The position numbers and the translations under genes are program-made. 64,000 nucleotides of DNA from Flavobacterium pectinovorum (GTDB lineage: Bacteria > Bacteroidota > Bacteroidia > Flavobacteriales > Flavobacteriaceae). The DNA is taken from NCBI RefSeq assembly GCF_900142715.1, contig NZ_FRBX01000003.1:496001-560000 (forward strand), read 5' to 3'. Below the pieces are notes generated by a model. That model ran no database searches. It was not told the origin of the DNA and saw only the letters and a list, made by a program, of their open reading frames with translations. Shown here one piece after another: positions 1-7,766 of this stretch. How positions within the stretch are numbered: position 1 is the first letter of the stretch; every line of letters starts with the position of its first letter.

Positions 1-732
1 GTTTTGTCCCGTCGTTTTACACAAGGTTTTAAAGGTGATGAATTCAATGTTTACAGAGCTTTGCGCAGTATAAATCCGTCTCCTTATTTGTTCTTTTTTG
101 ATTATGGAGATTTTAAAATATTTGGGTCTTCGCCCGAAGCACAAATTATCGTAAAAAACAGAAAAGCCGAAATTCACCCAATCGCAGGAACTTTTAAAAG
201 AACCGGAAATGACGAACGTGACGCACTTTTGGCCAAAGAACTATCAGAAGATAAAAAAGAAAACAGCGAACATGTAATGTTGGTCGATTTAGCCAGAAAT
301 GATTTAAGCAGAAATGGACACGATGTAAATGTTGAGAAATATAGAGAAGTTCAGTTTTTCTCGCACGTAATTCACCTGGTTTCAAAAGTTACAGGACATT
401 TACATGAAAAAGCAACCACAATGCAGGTTGTTGCAGATACTTTCCCGGCAGGAACTTTAAGCGGAGCGCCAAAACACAGAGCAATGCAATTGATTGAAGA
501 TTACGAAAAAACAAATCGTAATTTCTACGGAGGTGCAATTGGTTTCATGGATTTTAACGGAAACTTTAATCACGCGATTATGATTCGAACTTTCCTTAGT
601 AAAAATCATCAATTGCATTGTCAGGCCGGAGCGGGAATTGTAGCAAGTTCTGACGAAGAAAGCGAAATGCAGGAAGTTTATAATAAATTAAGAGCGTTGA
701 ATACAGCGCTTGAAATGGCGGAGAAAATTTAG
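1..732 (+). CDS. trpE: Anthranilate synthase component I, C-terminal part (5' truncated by window)
   Basis: Catalyses the chorismate-to-anthranilate step that commits carbon to tryptophan, using ammonia supplied by TrpG. The frame is open from base 1 (V-L-S-R-R-F-T), so the gene starts before the window; about 243 C-terminal residues are visible, roughly the second half of a usual ~460-residue TrpE. Chorismate-binding motifs are clear: PIAGTFKRTG, then DERD and SEHVMLVDLARND, then DTFPAGTLSGAPK and YGGAIGF. These are the metal and chorismate contact regions of the TrpE/PabB/MenF family. Assignment to TrpE rather than PabB rests on the following trpG, D, C, F, B and A genes. Confidence 0.95.
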   Translation, partial: VLSRRFTQGFKGDEFNVYRALRSINPSPYLFFFDYGDFKIFGSSPEAQIIVKNRKAEIHPIAGTFKRTGNDERDALLAKELSEDKKENSEHVMLVDLARNDLSRNGHDVNVEKYREVQFFSHVIHLVSKVTGHLHEKATTMQVVADTFPAGTLSGAPKHRAMQLIEDYEKTNRNFYGGAIGFMDFNGNFNHAIMIRTFLSKNHQLHCQAGAGIVASSDEESEMQEVYNKLRALNTALEMAEKI

Positions 733-792
733 TTTTTCAGTCTAAGTTTTCAGTCGCAGTGACTGGGACACAGAATGATTAATAATATGTCT

Positions 793-876
793 CCCGAGGT
801 TAAAACCTCGGGCAATATTTTAAAAGCAAAATAAAAAGAATGTTATATAAACATAGCCAACGGTTTCAACCGTTGG
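793..876. repeat. Two short perfect palindromes after trpE
   Basis: Positions 793-812 form a perfect 9-bp stem (CCCGAGGTT / AACCTCGGG, 2-base gap). Positions 857-876 form another (CCAACGGTT / AACCGTTGG, 2-base gap). Neither is followed by a T-run, so they do not look like intrinsic terminators. Similar short GC-rich palindromes lie near 18463 and 22841. They look like dispersed intergenic repeats and may fold in the polycistronic trp mRNA. Confidence 0.7.
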
Positions 877-936
877 AGACAAGATTGATAAAAAACCGAA
901 ACAATTAATAAACAAACTATAAAACCATAAATAATC

Positions 937-1377
937 ATGAAAAAAGCGATTTTAATTTTAGTTTTAATCATTAGCGTAACAGCTTGTAATTCGGAAAAAA
1001 AAGAGAATCCAATTAAAGGAACCTGGCGACTTATCTCAGCTGAAACAACAGAAAAAGATTCAACGTTCTCAACTTTCAATCCAAAAACAAAAATGATTAA
1101 AATTATAAATGACACACATTTTGCTTTTTTCAATCATGATTTAAATAATGGAAAAGACACCACAGCGGCAGTCTTCTTTGGCGGAGGTGGAAAATACACT
1201 TTAAAAGATAGTGTATACACTGAAAATCTGGAATATTTCAATAACCGCCAATGGGAAAATGGGAAATTTGAGTTCGTAGTAAAAATCAAAAATGATACAC
1301 TAACTCAAAAAGGAGTCGAAAAAATAGAAAAATTAGGAATCGACCGCATTATTACAGAAAAGTACGTTCGAGAGTAA
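937..1377 (+). CDS. Small lipoprotein with lipocalin-like look, inside the trp operon
   Basis: A 146-residue protein beginning with a lipoprotein signal: MKKAILILVLIISVTAC, with the lipobox cysteine at residue 17. The mature part opens NPIKGTWRLISAE and continues as alternating polar/hydrophobic strands with a glycine run (FFGGGGKYTL). This resembles the small lipocalin-like or DUF4488-type proteins of Bacteroidetes, which start with a G-x-W motif. It lies 204 bases after trpE and 94 before trpG with no role in tryptophan synthesis that I can see. Function unknown; export and lipidation are well supported. Confidence 0.7.
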   Translation: MKKAILILVLIISVTACNSEKKENPIKGTWRLISAETTEKDSTFSTFNPKTKMIKIINDTHFAFFNHDLNNGKDTTAAVFFGGGGKYTLKDSVYTENLEYFNNRQWENGKFEFVVKIKNDTLTQKGVEKIEKLGIDRIITEKYVRE

Positions 1378-1383
1378 AAATAG

Positions 1384-1452
1384 TTTCAGGTTTTCTTTGT
1401 TTCAAGTTTCAAGTTGTTGGAATCTGAAACTTGAAACAAAAAAAACCTGAAA
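1384..1452. repeat. Long inverted repeat before trpG (TTTCAAG/CTTGAAA family)
   Basis: Arms 1384-1411 and 1425-1452 are 28 bases each and complementary except for one position, around a 13-base spacer. The arms are built from the words GTTTCAGG and GTTTCAAGTTTCA. A related array precedes trpC at 3597-3667. The hairpin would sit about 20 bases before the trpG start codon in the mRNA. Confidence 0.85.
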
Positions 1453-1471
1453 CCTGAAACAAAATTAAGAC

Positions 1472-2038
1472 ATGAAAAAAATATTAGTTATAGACAATTA
1501 CGATAGTTTCACTTATAATTTAGTGCATTATCTGGAAGATTTAAACTGCGAAGTTACCGTTTACAGAAACGATGAATTTGAGATTGACGAAATCGCGACT
1601 TTCGATAAAATTCTACTTTCACCAGGACCCGGAATTCCGGATGAAGCGGGATTATTAAAAGCCGTAATCGAAAAATATGCTCCAACAAAAAGTATTCTTG
1701 GAGTTTGTTTGGGACAACAAGCGATTGGTGAAGTTTTTGGCGGAACGCTTTCAAACCTTGATAAAGTGTATCATGGCGTTGCAACGAATGTCAAAACAGT
1801 AGTTTCAGATGAAATTTTGTTTGAAGGTTTAGGCAACGAATTCGAAGTTGGAAGATACCATTCATGGGTTGTAGACGCAAATTTACCAGACGTTCTTGAA
1901 GCGACTTCAATTGATGAAAACGGTCAAATTATGTCATTAAGACACAAAACGTTTGACGTAAGAGGTGTTCAGTTTCATCCGGAAAGTGTTTTGACTCCGA
2001 AGGGAAAATTAATATTAGAAAATTGGATAAAAAGCTAA
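1472..2038 (+). CDS. trpG: Anthranilate synthase component II (glutamine amidotransferase)
   Basis: Glutaminase subunit that hydrolyses glutamine and channels ammonia to TrpE. The 188 residues are a complete class I glutamine amidotransferase: N-terminal DNYDSFTYNL, oxyanion loop LSPGPGIP, nucleophile Cys79 in GVCLGQQ, and His169/Glu171 in VQFHPES. The start is the ATG just after the repeat hairpin; the MKKILVIDNYDSF opening is standard. In some bacteria TrpG doubles as PabA, but the operon position favours anthranilate synthase. Confidence 0.95.
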   Translation: MKKILVIDNYDSFTYNLVHYLEDLNCEVTVYRNDEFEIDEIATFDKILLSPGPGIPDEAGLLKAVIEKYAPTKSILGVCLGQQAIGEVFGGTLSNLDKVYHGVATNVKTVVSDEILFEGLGNEFEVGRYHSWVVDANLPDVLEATSIDENGQIMSLRHKTFDVRGVQFHPESVLTPKGKLILENWIKS

Positions 2039-2056
2039 TATACAGTCACAGTTTAA

Positions 2057-2094
2057 AACCTTAGTCACTTAGAATCTTAGCAACTTAGAACCTT
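2057..2094. repeat. CTTAGAA-type short-word repeat abutting a start codon
   Basis: A run of variants on the word CTTAGAA/CTTAGCAA ends directly at the ATG of the next gene. The same wording recurs at 2533-2582 (before trpD), 22853-22915, 41157-41200 and 41290-41326. It is an intergenic repeat family rather than coding sequence, and it leaves almost no unique leader between genes. Confidence 0.65.
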
Positions 2095-2502
2095 ATGGAA
2101 ATAACGCTTTCAGAAACAAAAGAAATCAACATTGAAGACATTCTGATTTTATACAAAGCCAACGAATGGAGTTCTGCCAATAAACCAAATGAATTATACA
2201 ATGCACTTACAAATTCAGAAACCTTAATTACAGCTTGGGAAGGGGAAAAATTAGTAGGACTTGGGAATGCAATTTCTGATGGATTTTTAACGGTTTATTA
2301 TCCGCATTTATTGGTTCTTCCGGAGTATCAGGGAAAAGGAATTGGAAAAATGATTGTAGATAAAATGCAGGAGAAATACAGTCACTTTCACATGCAAATG
2401 CTAACCGCCGATGGAAAAGCAGTTGACTTCTATAAAAAAAATGGTTTTGAAAGAGCAGGAAAAACAGAACCCATGTGGATTTATCAGGGAGATGAACATT
2501 AA
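2095..2502 (+). CDS. GNAT family N-acetyltransferase
   Basis: A 135-residue acetyltransferase of the GNAT fold. The acetyl-CoA binding motif A is visible as VLPEYQGKGIGKMIVDKM around residues 74-91 (Q-x-x-G-x-G at 79-84), followed by a typical C-terminal strand-helix segment ADGKAVDFYKKNGFERAG. The substrate cannot be told from sequence. It lies between trpG and trpD on the same strand, 56 bases after trpG, so it is probably co-transcribed with the trp genes without belonging to the pathway. Confidence 0.8.
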   Translation: MEITLSETKEINIEDILILYKANEWSSANKPNELYNALTNSETLITAWEGEKLVGLGNAISDGFLTVYYPHLLVLPEYQGKGIGKMIVDKMQEKYSHFHMQMLTADGKAVDFYKKNGFERAGKTEPMWIYQGDEH

Positions 2503-2590
2503 AGCAAGTATACAGTCTCCGTTTTAAGTCTCAGTCAAAAAAACTTAAAACCGTAGAATATCAACATCTTAGAACCTTAGAATAAAAAAA

Positions 2591-3583
2591 ATGAAAACTA
2601 TATTAAATAAATTAATCAACCACGAAGTTCTTACTAAAGAAGAAGCAAAAAACGTATTGATTAATATTTCGAGCGGCAGTTACAATCCAAGTCAGATTTC
2701 GGCATTTTTGACCGTATTTATGATGCGAAGCATTACGATTGATGAGCTTTCGGGTTTTCGTGAAGCTTTGTTGGAATTATGTGTTCGCGTTGATTTATCA
2801 GCTTACAACACGATCGATTTATGCGGAACGGGCGGTGATGGAAAAGACACTTTCAATATCTCAACTTTGGCTTCATTTATTTCAGCAGGAGCGGGAATAA
2901 AAGTAGCAAAACACGGAAATTACGGTGTTTCATCGATTTCAGGATCAAGCAACGTGATGGAAAAAATGGGAATCAAATTCAGTAATGATCCTTCGTTTTT
3001 AGAAAAATGTATCGACAAAGCCGGAATCTGTGTTTTGCACGCTCCCCTATTTCACCCGGCAATGAAAAATGTTGGACCAATTCGTAAAGAATTAGCTGTA
3101 AAAACATTCTTCAATATGTTGGGACCAATGGTAAATCCGTCGTTTCCACAGAATCAATTGGTTGGCGTTTTCAATCTTGAATTAGCTAGAATGTATGCTT
3201 ATTTATACCAAAATACCGATATCAATTTCACCATTTTACATTCGCTTGACGGCTATGACGAAATCTCTTTAACAGGTCCAACCAAAACGATAACATCGCA
3301 CATGGAAGGAATGTTGAAACCTGAAGATTTTGGGGTTAGACTTTTATCTCAAACCGAAATCGAAGGCGGAAAAACAATCGAAGAATCGGCAGAAATGTTC
3401 ACTGACATCATTTCAGGAAAGGGAACTGAAGCACAGAATAATGTAGTTTTAGCAAATGCCGCAATGGCAATCGCAACGGTTACAAAATGTTCTCCGCTCG
3501 AAGGATTTGAATTAGCAAAAGAAAGTCTTTTCTCCGGAAAGGGATTAAAAGCATTACAGACATTACAAGAATTAAGTAAATAA
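2591..3583 (+). CDS. trpD: Anthranilate phosphoribosyltransferase
   Basis: Joins anthranilate to PRPP, the second tryptophan-specific step. The 330 residues match the family length. The PRPP-binding glycine loop CGTGGDGKDTFNIST (residues 78-92) and the KHGNYGVSS motif (107-115) are intact, as is the SGSSNVME segment. It is a stand-alone TrpD, not fused to TrpG as in enterobacteria. Upstream spacing of 88 bases is filled with the CTTAGAA-type repeat. Confidence 0.95.
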   Translation: MKTILNKLINHEVLTKEEAKNVLINISSGSYNPSQISAFLTVFMMRSITIDELSGFREALLELCVRVDLSAYNTIDLCGTGGDGKDTFNISTLASFISAGAGIKVAKHGNYGVSSISGSSNVMEKMGIKFSNDPSFLEKCIDKAGICVLHAPLFHPAMKNVGPIRKELAVKTFFNMLGPMVNPSFPQNQLVGVFNLELARMYAYLYQNTDINFTILHSLDGYDEISLTGPTKTITSHMEGMLKPEDFGVRLLSQTEIEGGKTIEESAEMFTDIISGKGTEAQNNVVLANAAMAIATVTKCSPLEGFELAKESLFSGKGLKALQTLQELSK

Positions 3584-3596
3584 AAAAATAGTTTCT

Positions 3597-3667
3597 TTTG
3601 TTTCAGGTTTCAAGTTTCAAGTTAGTTGGAACGTGAAACCTGAAACTTGAAACTTGAAACTTGAAAC
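3597..3667. repeat. TTTCAAG/CTTGAAA repeat array before trpC
   Basis: Left part carries GTTTCAGGTTTCAAGTTTCAA and the right part several head-to-tail copies of the GAAACTTGAAAC word, so the two halves can pair. The array ends about 10 bases before the trpC start. It creates an in-frame TTG at 3654 that could be mistaken for the trpC start. Confidence 0.8.
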
Positions 3668-3677
3668 AAACGAGATC

Positions 3678-4463
3678 ATGAACATATTAGATAAAATAAT
3701 ATTTGATAAACAACGAGAAGTCGTTCTAAAAAAATCGATCATTCCAGTTTCACAATTGGAAAGTTCTGTATTTTTTGGGAGAGAAACTATTTCTTTAAGT
3801 CAAAAATTAAGAACAAGTTCAACCGGAATTATTGCAGAACACAAACGTCGTTCGCCTTCAAAATCAGTTATCAATCATAGTTTTACGGTTGAAGAAGTCG
3901 TAAAAGGATATGAAAATGCCGGAGCTTGCGGAATTTCAGTTTTAACCGATGGAAAATATTTTGGCGGTTCTCTTGACGATTTACTTTTAGCAAGAGCGAG
4001 TGTTAATATTCCGCTTTTGCGAAAAGAATTTATTGTTGATGAATACCAAATTCTTGAAGCCAAAGCTTTTGGAGCCGATTTGATTTTATTGATTGCAGCC
4101 GTTTTAACTCGTGAAGAAATCAAATCATTATCTGAATTTGCAAAGAAATTAGGTTTAGAAGTTCTATTGGAAGTTCACAATCAGGAAGAATTAGAAAAAT
4201 CGATTATGCCGAGTTTAGACATGATCGGCGTAAACAACAGAAACTTAAAAACATTCGAAGTAAGTCTTGATTTCAGCAAACAATTGGCGTCGCAAATTCC
4301 AAATGATTTTGTAAAAGTATCCGAAAGTGGCATCTCATCAATCGAAGCCATTTCAGAATTAAGACCTTACGGTTACAACGGATTTTTAATTGGAGAAAAC
4401 TTCATGAAAACCGATAACGCCGGACAAGCCGCAACAGAGTTTATTAAAAACTTGAGCATATAA
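3678..4463 (+). CDS. trpC: Indole-3-glycerol phosphate synthase
   Basis: Closes the indole ring of carboxyphenylamino-deoxyribulose phosphate to give indole-3-glycerol phosphate. From the ATG at 3678 the protein has 261 residues and opens MNILDKIIFDKQREV, the usual beginning of TrpC. The frame stays open upstream to a TTG at 3654, but those codons come from the repeat, so I reject that start. Family motifs are present: EHKRRSPSK, SVLTDGKYFGGS, LLRKEFIVDEYQ, GVNNRNLKTF and SESGISS. Monofunctional; TrpF is a separate downstream gene. Confidence 0.95.
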   Translation: MNILDKIIFDKQREVVLKKSIIPVSQLESSVFFGRETISLSQKLRTSSTGIIAEHKRRSPSKSVINHSFTVEEVVKGYENAGACGISVLTDGKYFGGSLDDLLLARASVNIPLLRKEFIVDEYQILEAKAFGADLILLIAAVLTREEIKSLSEFAKKLGLEVLLEVHNQEELEKSIMPSLDMIGVNNRNLKTFEVSLDFSKQLASQIPNDFVKVSESGISSIEAISELRPYGYNGFLIGENFMKTDNAGQAATEFIKNLSI

Positions 4464-4469
4464 AAAATA

Positions 4470-4515
4470 GCCACGAATTCACGAATTTATTTATTATCAT
4501 TCGTGAATTCGTGGC
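4470..4515. repeat. GCCACGAATTC hairpin between trpC and trpF
   Basis: Perfect 17-bp arms (4470-4486 and 4499-4515) around a 12-base spacer. The arm reads GCCACGAATTCACGAAT. Related copies are at 14903-14948, 15111-15171, 15570-15580 and 41231-41282. A half copy of a second family (tagcgccttcgtggc) follows at 4580-4593. Confidence 0.9.
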
Positions 4516-4608
4516 GAAAAAAACTTTGTAAGCTTTGCATTTTTTAAGCGCAATCAAAACAAAAAAAACTTAGTGTCTTAGCGCCTTCGTGGCAAAAACA
4601 ACAAAAAA

Positions 4609-5241
4609 ATGAAACTCAAAATATGCGGCATGAAATATCCAGAAAACATCCTCGAGGTAGGCGCACTCCTACCCGATTATATGGGATTTATTTTCTGGGA
4701 AAAATCCGCACGATACTTTAACGGAGAAATTCCGGAACTGATAGAAACGATCAAAAAAGTGGGTGTTTTTGTAAATCAGTCTCAGGAAGAAATTCTGGAA
4801 AAAGTTGCAAAATACAATTTACAAGCCGTTCAATTGCACGGACATGAATCTGTTGATTTTTTATCAGATTTAAAAAAACAATTGCCAAAGAAAATCGAAA
4901 TCATCAAAGTTTTTTCGGCAGATGAAAATTTTGATTTCGAAATTATAAAACCTTTCGAAGCTGTTTGTGATTACTTTATGTTTGATACAAAAGGAAAATT
5001 ACCCGGCGGAAACGGAACCACTTTTGACTGGACGATATTAAAAAAATACAATTCGAAAAAGCCTTTCTTTTTGAGTGGCGGGATCGGAATTCAGGAATTA
5101 AAAGCCATCGAAGAAATTTCAAAAAAAAATCTTCCTATTTATGCAGTCGATATAAATAGTAAATTTGAAATCGAACCAGGGCTAAAAAACAAAAATCTAT
5201 TTAGCAATTTCAAACGAAAATTTGATGTTGCCAACTTTTAA
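4609..5241 (+). CDS. trpF: Phosphoribosylanthranilate isomerase
   Basis: Isomerises phosphoribosylanthranilate by an Amadori rearrangement. A 210-residue TIM barrel with the family markers KICGMKYPENI (catalytic Cys in the first strand), GFIFWEKSARY, AVQLHGHES, the catalytic Asp in FDTKGKLPGGNGTTFDW, and LSGGIG as the phosphate-binding loop. Stands 145 bases after trpC, a gap filled by repeats, and only 12 bases before trpB. Confidence 0.95.
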   Translation: MKLKICGMKYPENILEVGALLPDYMGFIFWEKSARYFNGEIPELIETIKKVGVFVNQSQEEILEKVAKYNLQAVQLHGHESVDFLSDLKKQLPKKIEIIKVFSADENFDFEIIKPFEAVCDYFMFDTKGKLPGGNGTTFDWTILKKYNSKKPFFLSGGIGIQELKAIEEISKKNLPIYAVDINSKFEIEPGLKNKNLFSNFKRKFDVANF

Positions 5242-5253
5242 AATTTTAATAAA

Positions 5254-6435
5254 ATGAATTTTAACGTTAACGAAAAAGGATATTACGGAGAATTTGGAGG
5301 AGCTTATATTCCAGAAATGCTATATCCGAATGTAGAAGAATTACGCCAGAATTATTTAAAAATTACAAGCGAACCAGATTTTAAAGCTGAGTTCGACCAA
5401 TTATTAAAAGATTATGTTGGACGCCCTAGTCCACTTTATTTTGCGAAGCGTTTATCTGAAAAATACAATACCAAAGTTTACCTAAAAAGAGAAGACTTAA
5501 ATCATACCGGCGCACATAAAGTTAACAATACAATTGGGCAGATATTGGTTGCCAAACGTTTGGGCAAAAAAAGAATTATTGCCGAAACCGGTGCAGGTCA
5601 ACACGGCGTTGCAACGGCAACAGTTTGTGCTTTAATGGGCTTGCAATGCATCGTGTATATGGGCGAAATCGACATTGCTCGTCAGGCACCAAACGTGGCT
5701 CGTATGAAAATGTTGGGTGCAGAAGTTCGTCCGGCACTTTCGGGCTCTAGAACATTGAAAGATGCTACAAACGAAGCAATTCGCGACTGGATCAACAATC
5801 CGGTAGATACCCATTATATTATTGGATCTGCCATTGGACCACATCCTTATCCGGATATGGTGACACGTTTTCAAAGTGTAATTTCAGAAGAAATAAAATG
5901 GCAGTTAAAAGAAAAAGAAGGACGTGAAAATCCTGATTATGTAGTCGCTTGTATTGGCGGCGGAAGTAATGCTGCCGGTACGTATTACCACTTTCTGCAT
6001 GAGCCGGAAGTTGGAATCATAGCAGTGGAAGCTGCCGGAAAAGGTGTCGACAGCGGGCATAGCGCAGCAACCAGTAAATTAGGAAAAGTAGGCGTTATTC
6101 ACGGTTGTAAAACCCTTTTAATGCAAACTCCCGATGGACAAATTACAGAACCTTATTCGATTTCTGCAGGGTTGGATTATCCAGGAGTTGGCCCAATGCA
6201 TGCACATTTGGCACAAACGGGACGTGGAGAATTTTTCTCGGTAACCGATGATGACGCAATGAATGCAGGTTTACAATTGACTAAATTAGAAGGAATTATT
6301 CCGGCGATTGAGAGCGCGCATGCTTTTGCGGTTTTAGATCAAAAGAAATTCAAACCAACAGATATTGTGGTCATAAGTCTTTCTGGTCGTGGTGATAAAG
6401 ATTTAGACAATTATATTGATTATTTTAAGTTGTAA
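5254..6435 (+). CDS. trpB: Tryptophan synthase beta chain
   Basis: PLP enzyme that condenses indole with serine. The 393-residue protein has the Schiff-base lysine Lys89 in THTGAHKVNNT context (H-T-G-A-H-K-V-N-N), the catalytic Glu111 in AETGAGQHG and the phosphate-binding loop GGGSNA at 235-240. It is the classical TrpB1 type that pairs with TrpA. The partner gene is separated from it by 1.3 kb holding two unrelated genes, which is unusual since trpB and trpA are often adjacent. Confidence 0.96.
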   Translation: MNFNVNEKGYYGEFGGAYIPEMLYPNVEELRQNYLKITSEPDFKAEFDQLLKDYVGRPSPLYFAKRLSEKYNTKVYLKREDLNHTGAHKVNNTIGQILVAKRLGKKRIIAETGAGQHGVATATVCALMGLQCIVYMGEIDIARQAPNVARMKMLGAEVRPALSGSRTLKDATNEAIRDWINNPVDTHYIIGSAIGPHPYPDMVTRFQSVISEEIKWQLKEKEGRENPDYVVACIGGGSNAAGTYYHFLHEPEVGIIAVEAAGKGVDSGHSAATSKLGKVGVIHGCKTLLMQTPDGQITEPYSISAGLDYPGVGPMHAHLAQTGRGEFFSVTDDDAMNAGLQLTKLEGIIPAIESAHAFAVLDQKKFKPTDIVVISLSGRGDKDLDNYIDYFKL

Positions 6436-6446
6436 TATAATAATTT

Positions 6447-6561
6447 GGGCGTTCTCCGCCGCGGCGGATCGGGCCTGTCCGCTAAATTCCCGATTAACAA
6501 AAACTACGGCTAAAAAGCCTTGTTTTTCTAAATCGGGAGATACCGCTCCCATCCCTAACGC
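6447..6561. repeat. GGGCGTT...AACGC composite intergenic repeat
   Basis: A compact GC-rich island in AT-rich surroundings. It begins GGGCGTT, carries the 12-bp palindrome CCGCCGCGGCGG (6456-6467) followed by atcgggcctgtccgct, a pairing segment TCCCGATT (6488-6495) with AATCGGGA (6531-6538), and ends ATCCCTAACGC. From memory, elements starting GGGCGTT with a tcgggc..tccgct core and ending in ATCCCTAACGC are scattered through Flavobacteria genomes. Probably a non-coding dispersed element. Confidence 0.65.
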
Positions 6562-6590
6562 AAAAACTAATAACAAGAAAAATAGCAATC

Positions 6591-6908
6591 ATGGAACAAT
6601 TATTTTCTTACGGAACATTACGATCTAAAGAAATTCAAAGACAGGTTTTTAATAGAATATTAACCGGAAAACCGGATCAGCTTTTGGGTCACAAGCTTAA
6701 AAGTTTGCAAATAGAAGAAGAATTTGGAATGGCAGACTATGTTGTAGTTGTACCAAGCGCAGATGCTTCAGACATTATACATGGCGTAGTTTTCGATGTT
6801 TCTAATGCTGATTTAGCTAAAGTTGATATATTCGAATCGAATTCCTATAAAAGAGTTAGAGTAAAATTGAAATCCGGAACAGAAGCCTGGATTTACATGG
6901 AAAATTAA
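6591..6908 (+). CDS. Gamma-glutamylcyclotransferase-like (AIG2/GGCT fold) protein
   Basis: A 105-residue single-domain protein of the GGCT/AIG2 superfamily. The substrate loop YGTLRS is at residues 7-12, and the glutamate that serves as acid/base in this family is Glu82 in VDIFESNSYKR. Family members cyclise gamma-glutamyl groups or gamma-glutamylamines to 5-oxoproline; the actual substrate here is unknown. It sits between trpB and trpA, directly before the nitrilase gene (15 bases). Confidence 0.8.
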   Translation: MEQLFSYGTLRSKEIQRQVFNRILTGKPDQLLGHKLKSLQIEEEFGMADYVVVVPSADASDIIHGVVFDVSNADLAKVDIFESNSYKRVRVKLKSGTEAWIYMEN

Positions 6909-6923
6909 TATTTACAGAGCAAA

Positions 6924-7661
6924 ATGATTCTAGCAGCAGCACAAACAAAACCAACACGAGGAAATATTGAAGCTAATTTATTAGATCATTATCGTCTTAT
7001 AGAATTGGCTGTTCAAAATAAAGCTCAATTAATCGTATTTCCTGAGTTATCAATTTCAGGCTATGAAAGAGAAGATGCTCAAAAACTGGTTTTCAAAAAA
7101 GATGATTCCCGTTTGGATCATTTAAGGAAATTAGCTGTAGAAAATAATATTATTATTGTTGCCGGCGCACCAATTCAAATTGAAAATGAAATGTTTATTG
7201 GAGAATTTATTATTTCTCCTGATAATTCAGTTTCAATATACACAAAGCAATTTTTGCATGAAGGCGAAGATGAATTTTTTGAATCATCTTTTGATTATAA
7301 TCCGATGATTATGATTGAGAATAAAAAGATTTCGTTTGCAATTTGTGCTGATATTGATAATCCGCTTCATCCTGAAAATGCCTGTAAAAGAGAAACTGAT
7401 ATTTATATTGCGAGTATTTTCTTTACTCCAAACGGGATTCCGAATGCGTATCGAGATTTACAAAATTATGCTCAAAAACATAAAATGAATGTTTTGATGG
7501 CAAATTTTAGCGGAGAATCCTGGGGATATCCTTCGGCAGGACAAAGCGCTTTTTGGAATAACAAAGGACAGTTGAATGGGCAAATGAATGATTCTGATTC
7601 TGGATTATTATTGGTCGAAAATGACAATAATAATTGGACGAGTCGTGTTGTTCTCAATTAA
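6924..7661 (+). CDS. Carbon-nitrogen hydrolase (nitrilase superfamily amidase)
   Basis: A 245-residue cytoplasmic amidase with the complete nitrilase triad: Glu41 in FPELSISGYE, Lys108 in YTKQFLHEGE and Cys141 in FAICADIDNP. The protein begins MILAAAQTKPTRGNIEANL, the standard first strand. Substrates in this superfamily are linear amides, carbamoyl amines or omega-amides. Pairing with the GGCT-like gene suggests a small unit acting on glutamyl or other amides, but this is inference. Located between trpB and trpA. Confidence 0.85.
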   Translation: MILAAAQTKPTRGNIEANLLDHYRLIELAVQNKAQLIVFPELSISGYEREDAQKLVFKKDDSRLDHLRKLAVENNIIIVAGAPIQIENEMFIGEFIISPDNSVSIYTKQFLHEGEDEFFESSFDYNPMIMIENKKISFAICADIDNPLHPENACKRETDIYIASIFFTPNGIPNAYRDLQNYAQKHKMNVLMANFSGESWGYPSAGQSAFWNNKGQLNGQMNDSDSGLLLVENDNNNWTSRVVLN

Positions 7662-7669
7662 CAAAGGTT

Positions 7670-7748
7670 CCTGCAAGGTTTTCAAAACCTTGTAGGTATA
7701 AAATAAACTTATTAAGAAACACCTACAAGGTTTTGAAAACCTTGCAGG
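7670..7748. repeat. Double hairpin repeat (CAAGGTTTT family), copy 1
   Basis: Two 28-bp arms (7670-7697 and 7721-7748) are perfect reverse complements around a 23-base spacer. Each arm itself contains a near-perfect palindrome, CAAGGTTTT-C-AAAACCTTG, so the unit can form one long hairpin or two short ones. The identical arms occur again at 29458-29534 with a different spacer. It fills the gap between the nitrilase gene and trpA. Confidence 0.95.
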
Positions 7749-7766
7749 AGAAAAAACATAAACGAA

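Noticed and set aside
3654..3677. TTG start for trpC, eight codons upstream
   Set aside because: Those codons are copies of the GAAACTTGAAAC repeat; the ATG at 3678 begins the conserved TrpC N-terminus.
4470..4515. Terminator between trpC and trpF
   Set aside because: Although it is a strong hairpin, no T-run follows (gaaaaaaac), and trpF-B-A would be cut off from the operon.
6416..6628. ORF across the GGGCGTT repeat
   Set aside because: Open frame arises from the GC-rich repeat and has no conserved features; the region is a dispersed element.
1384..7748. CRISPR array made by the many repeats around the trp genes
   Set aside because: Repeats are inverted hairpins of different families at irregular distances, with no uniform spacers and no cas genes.
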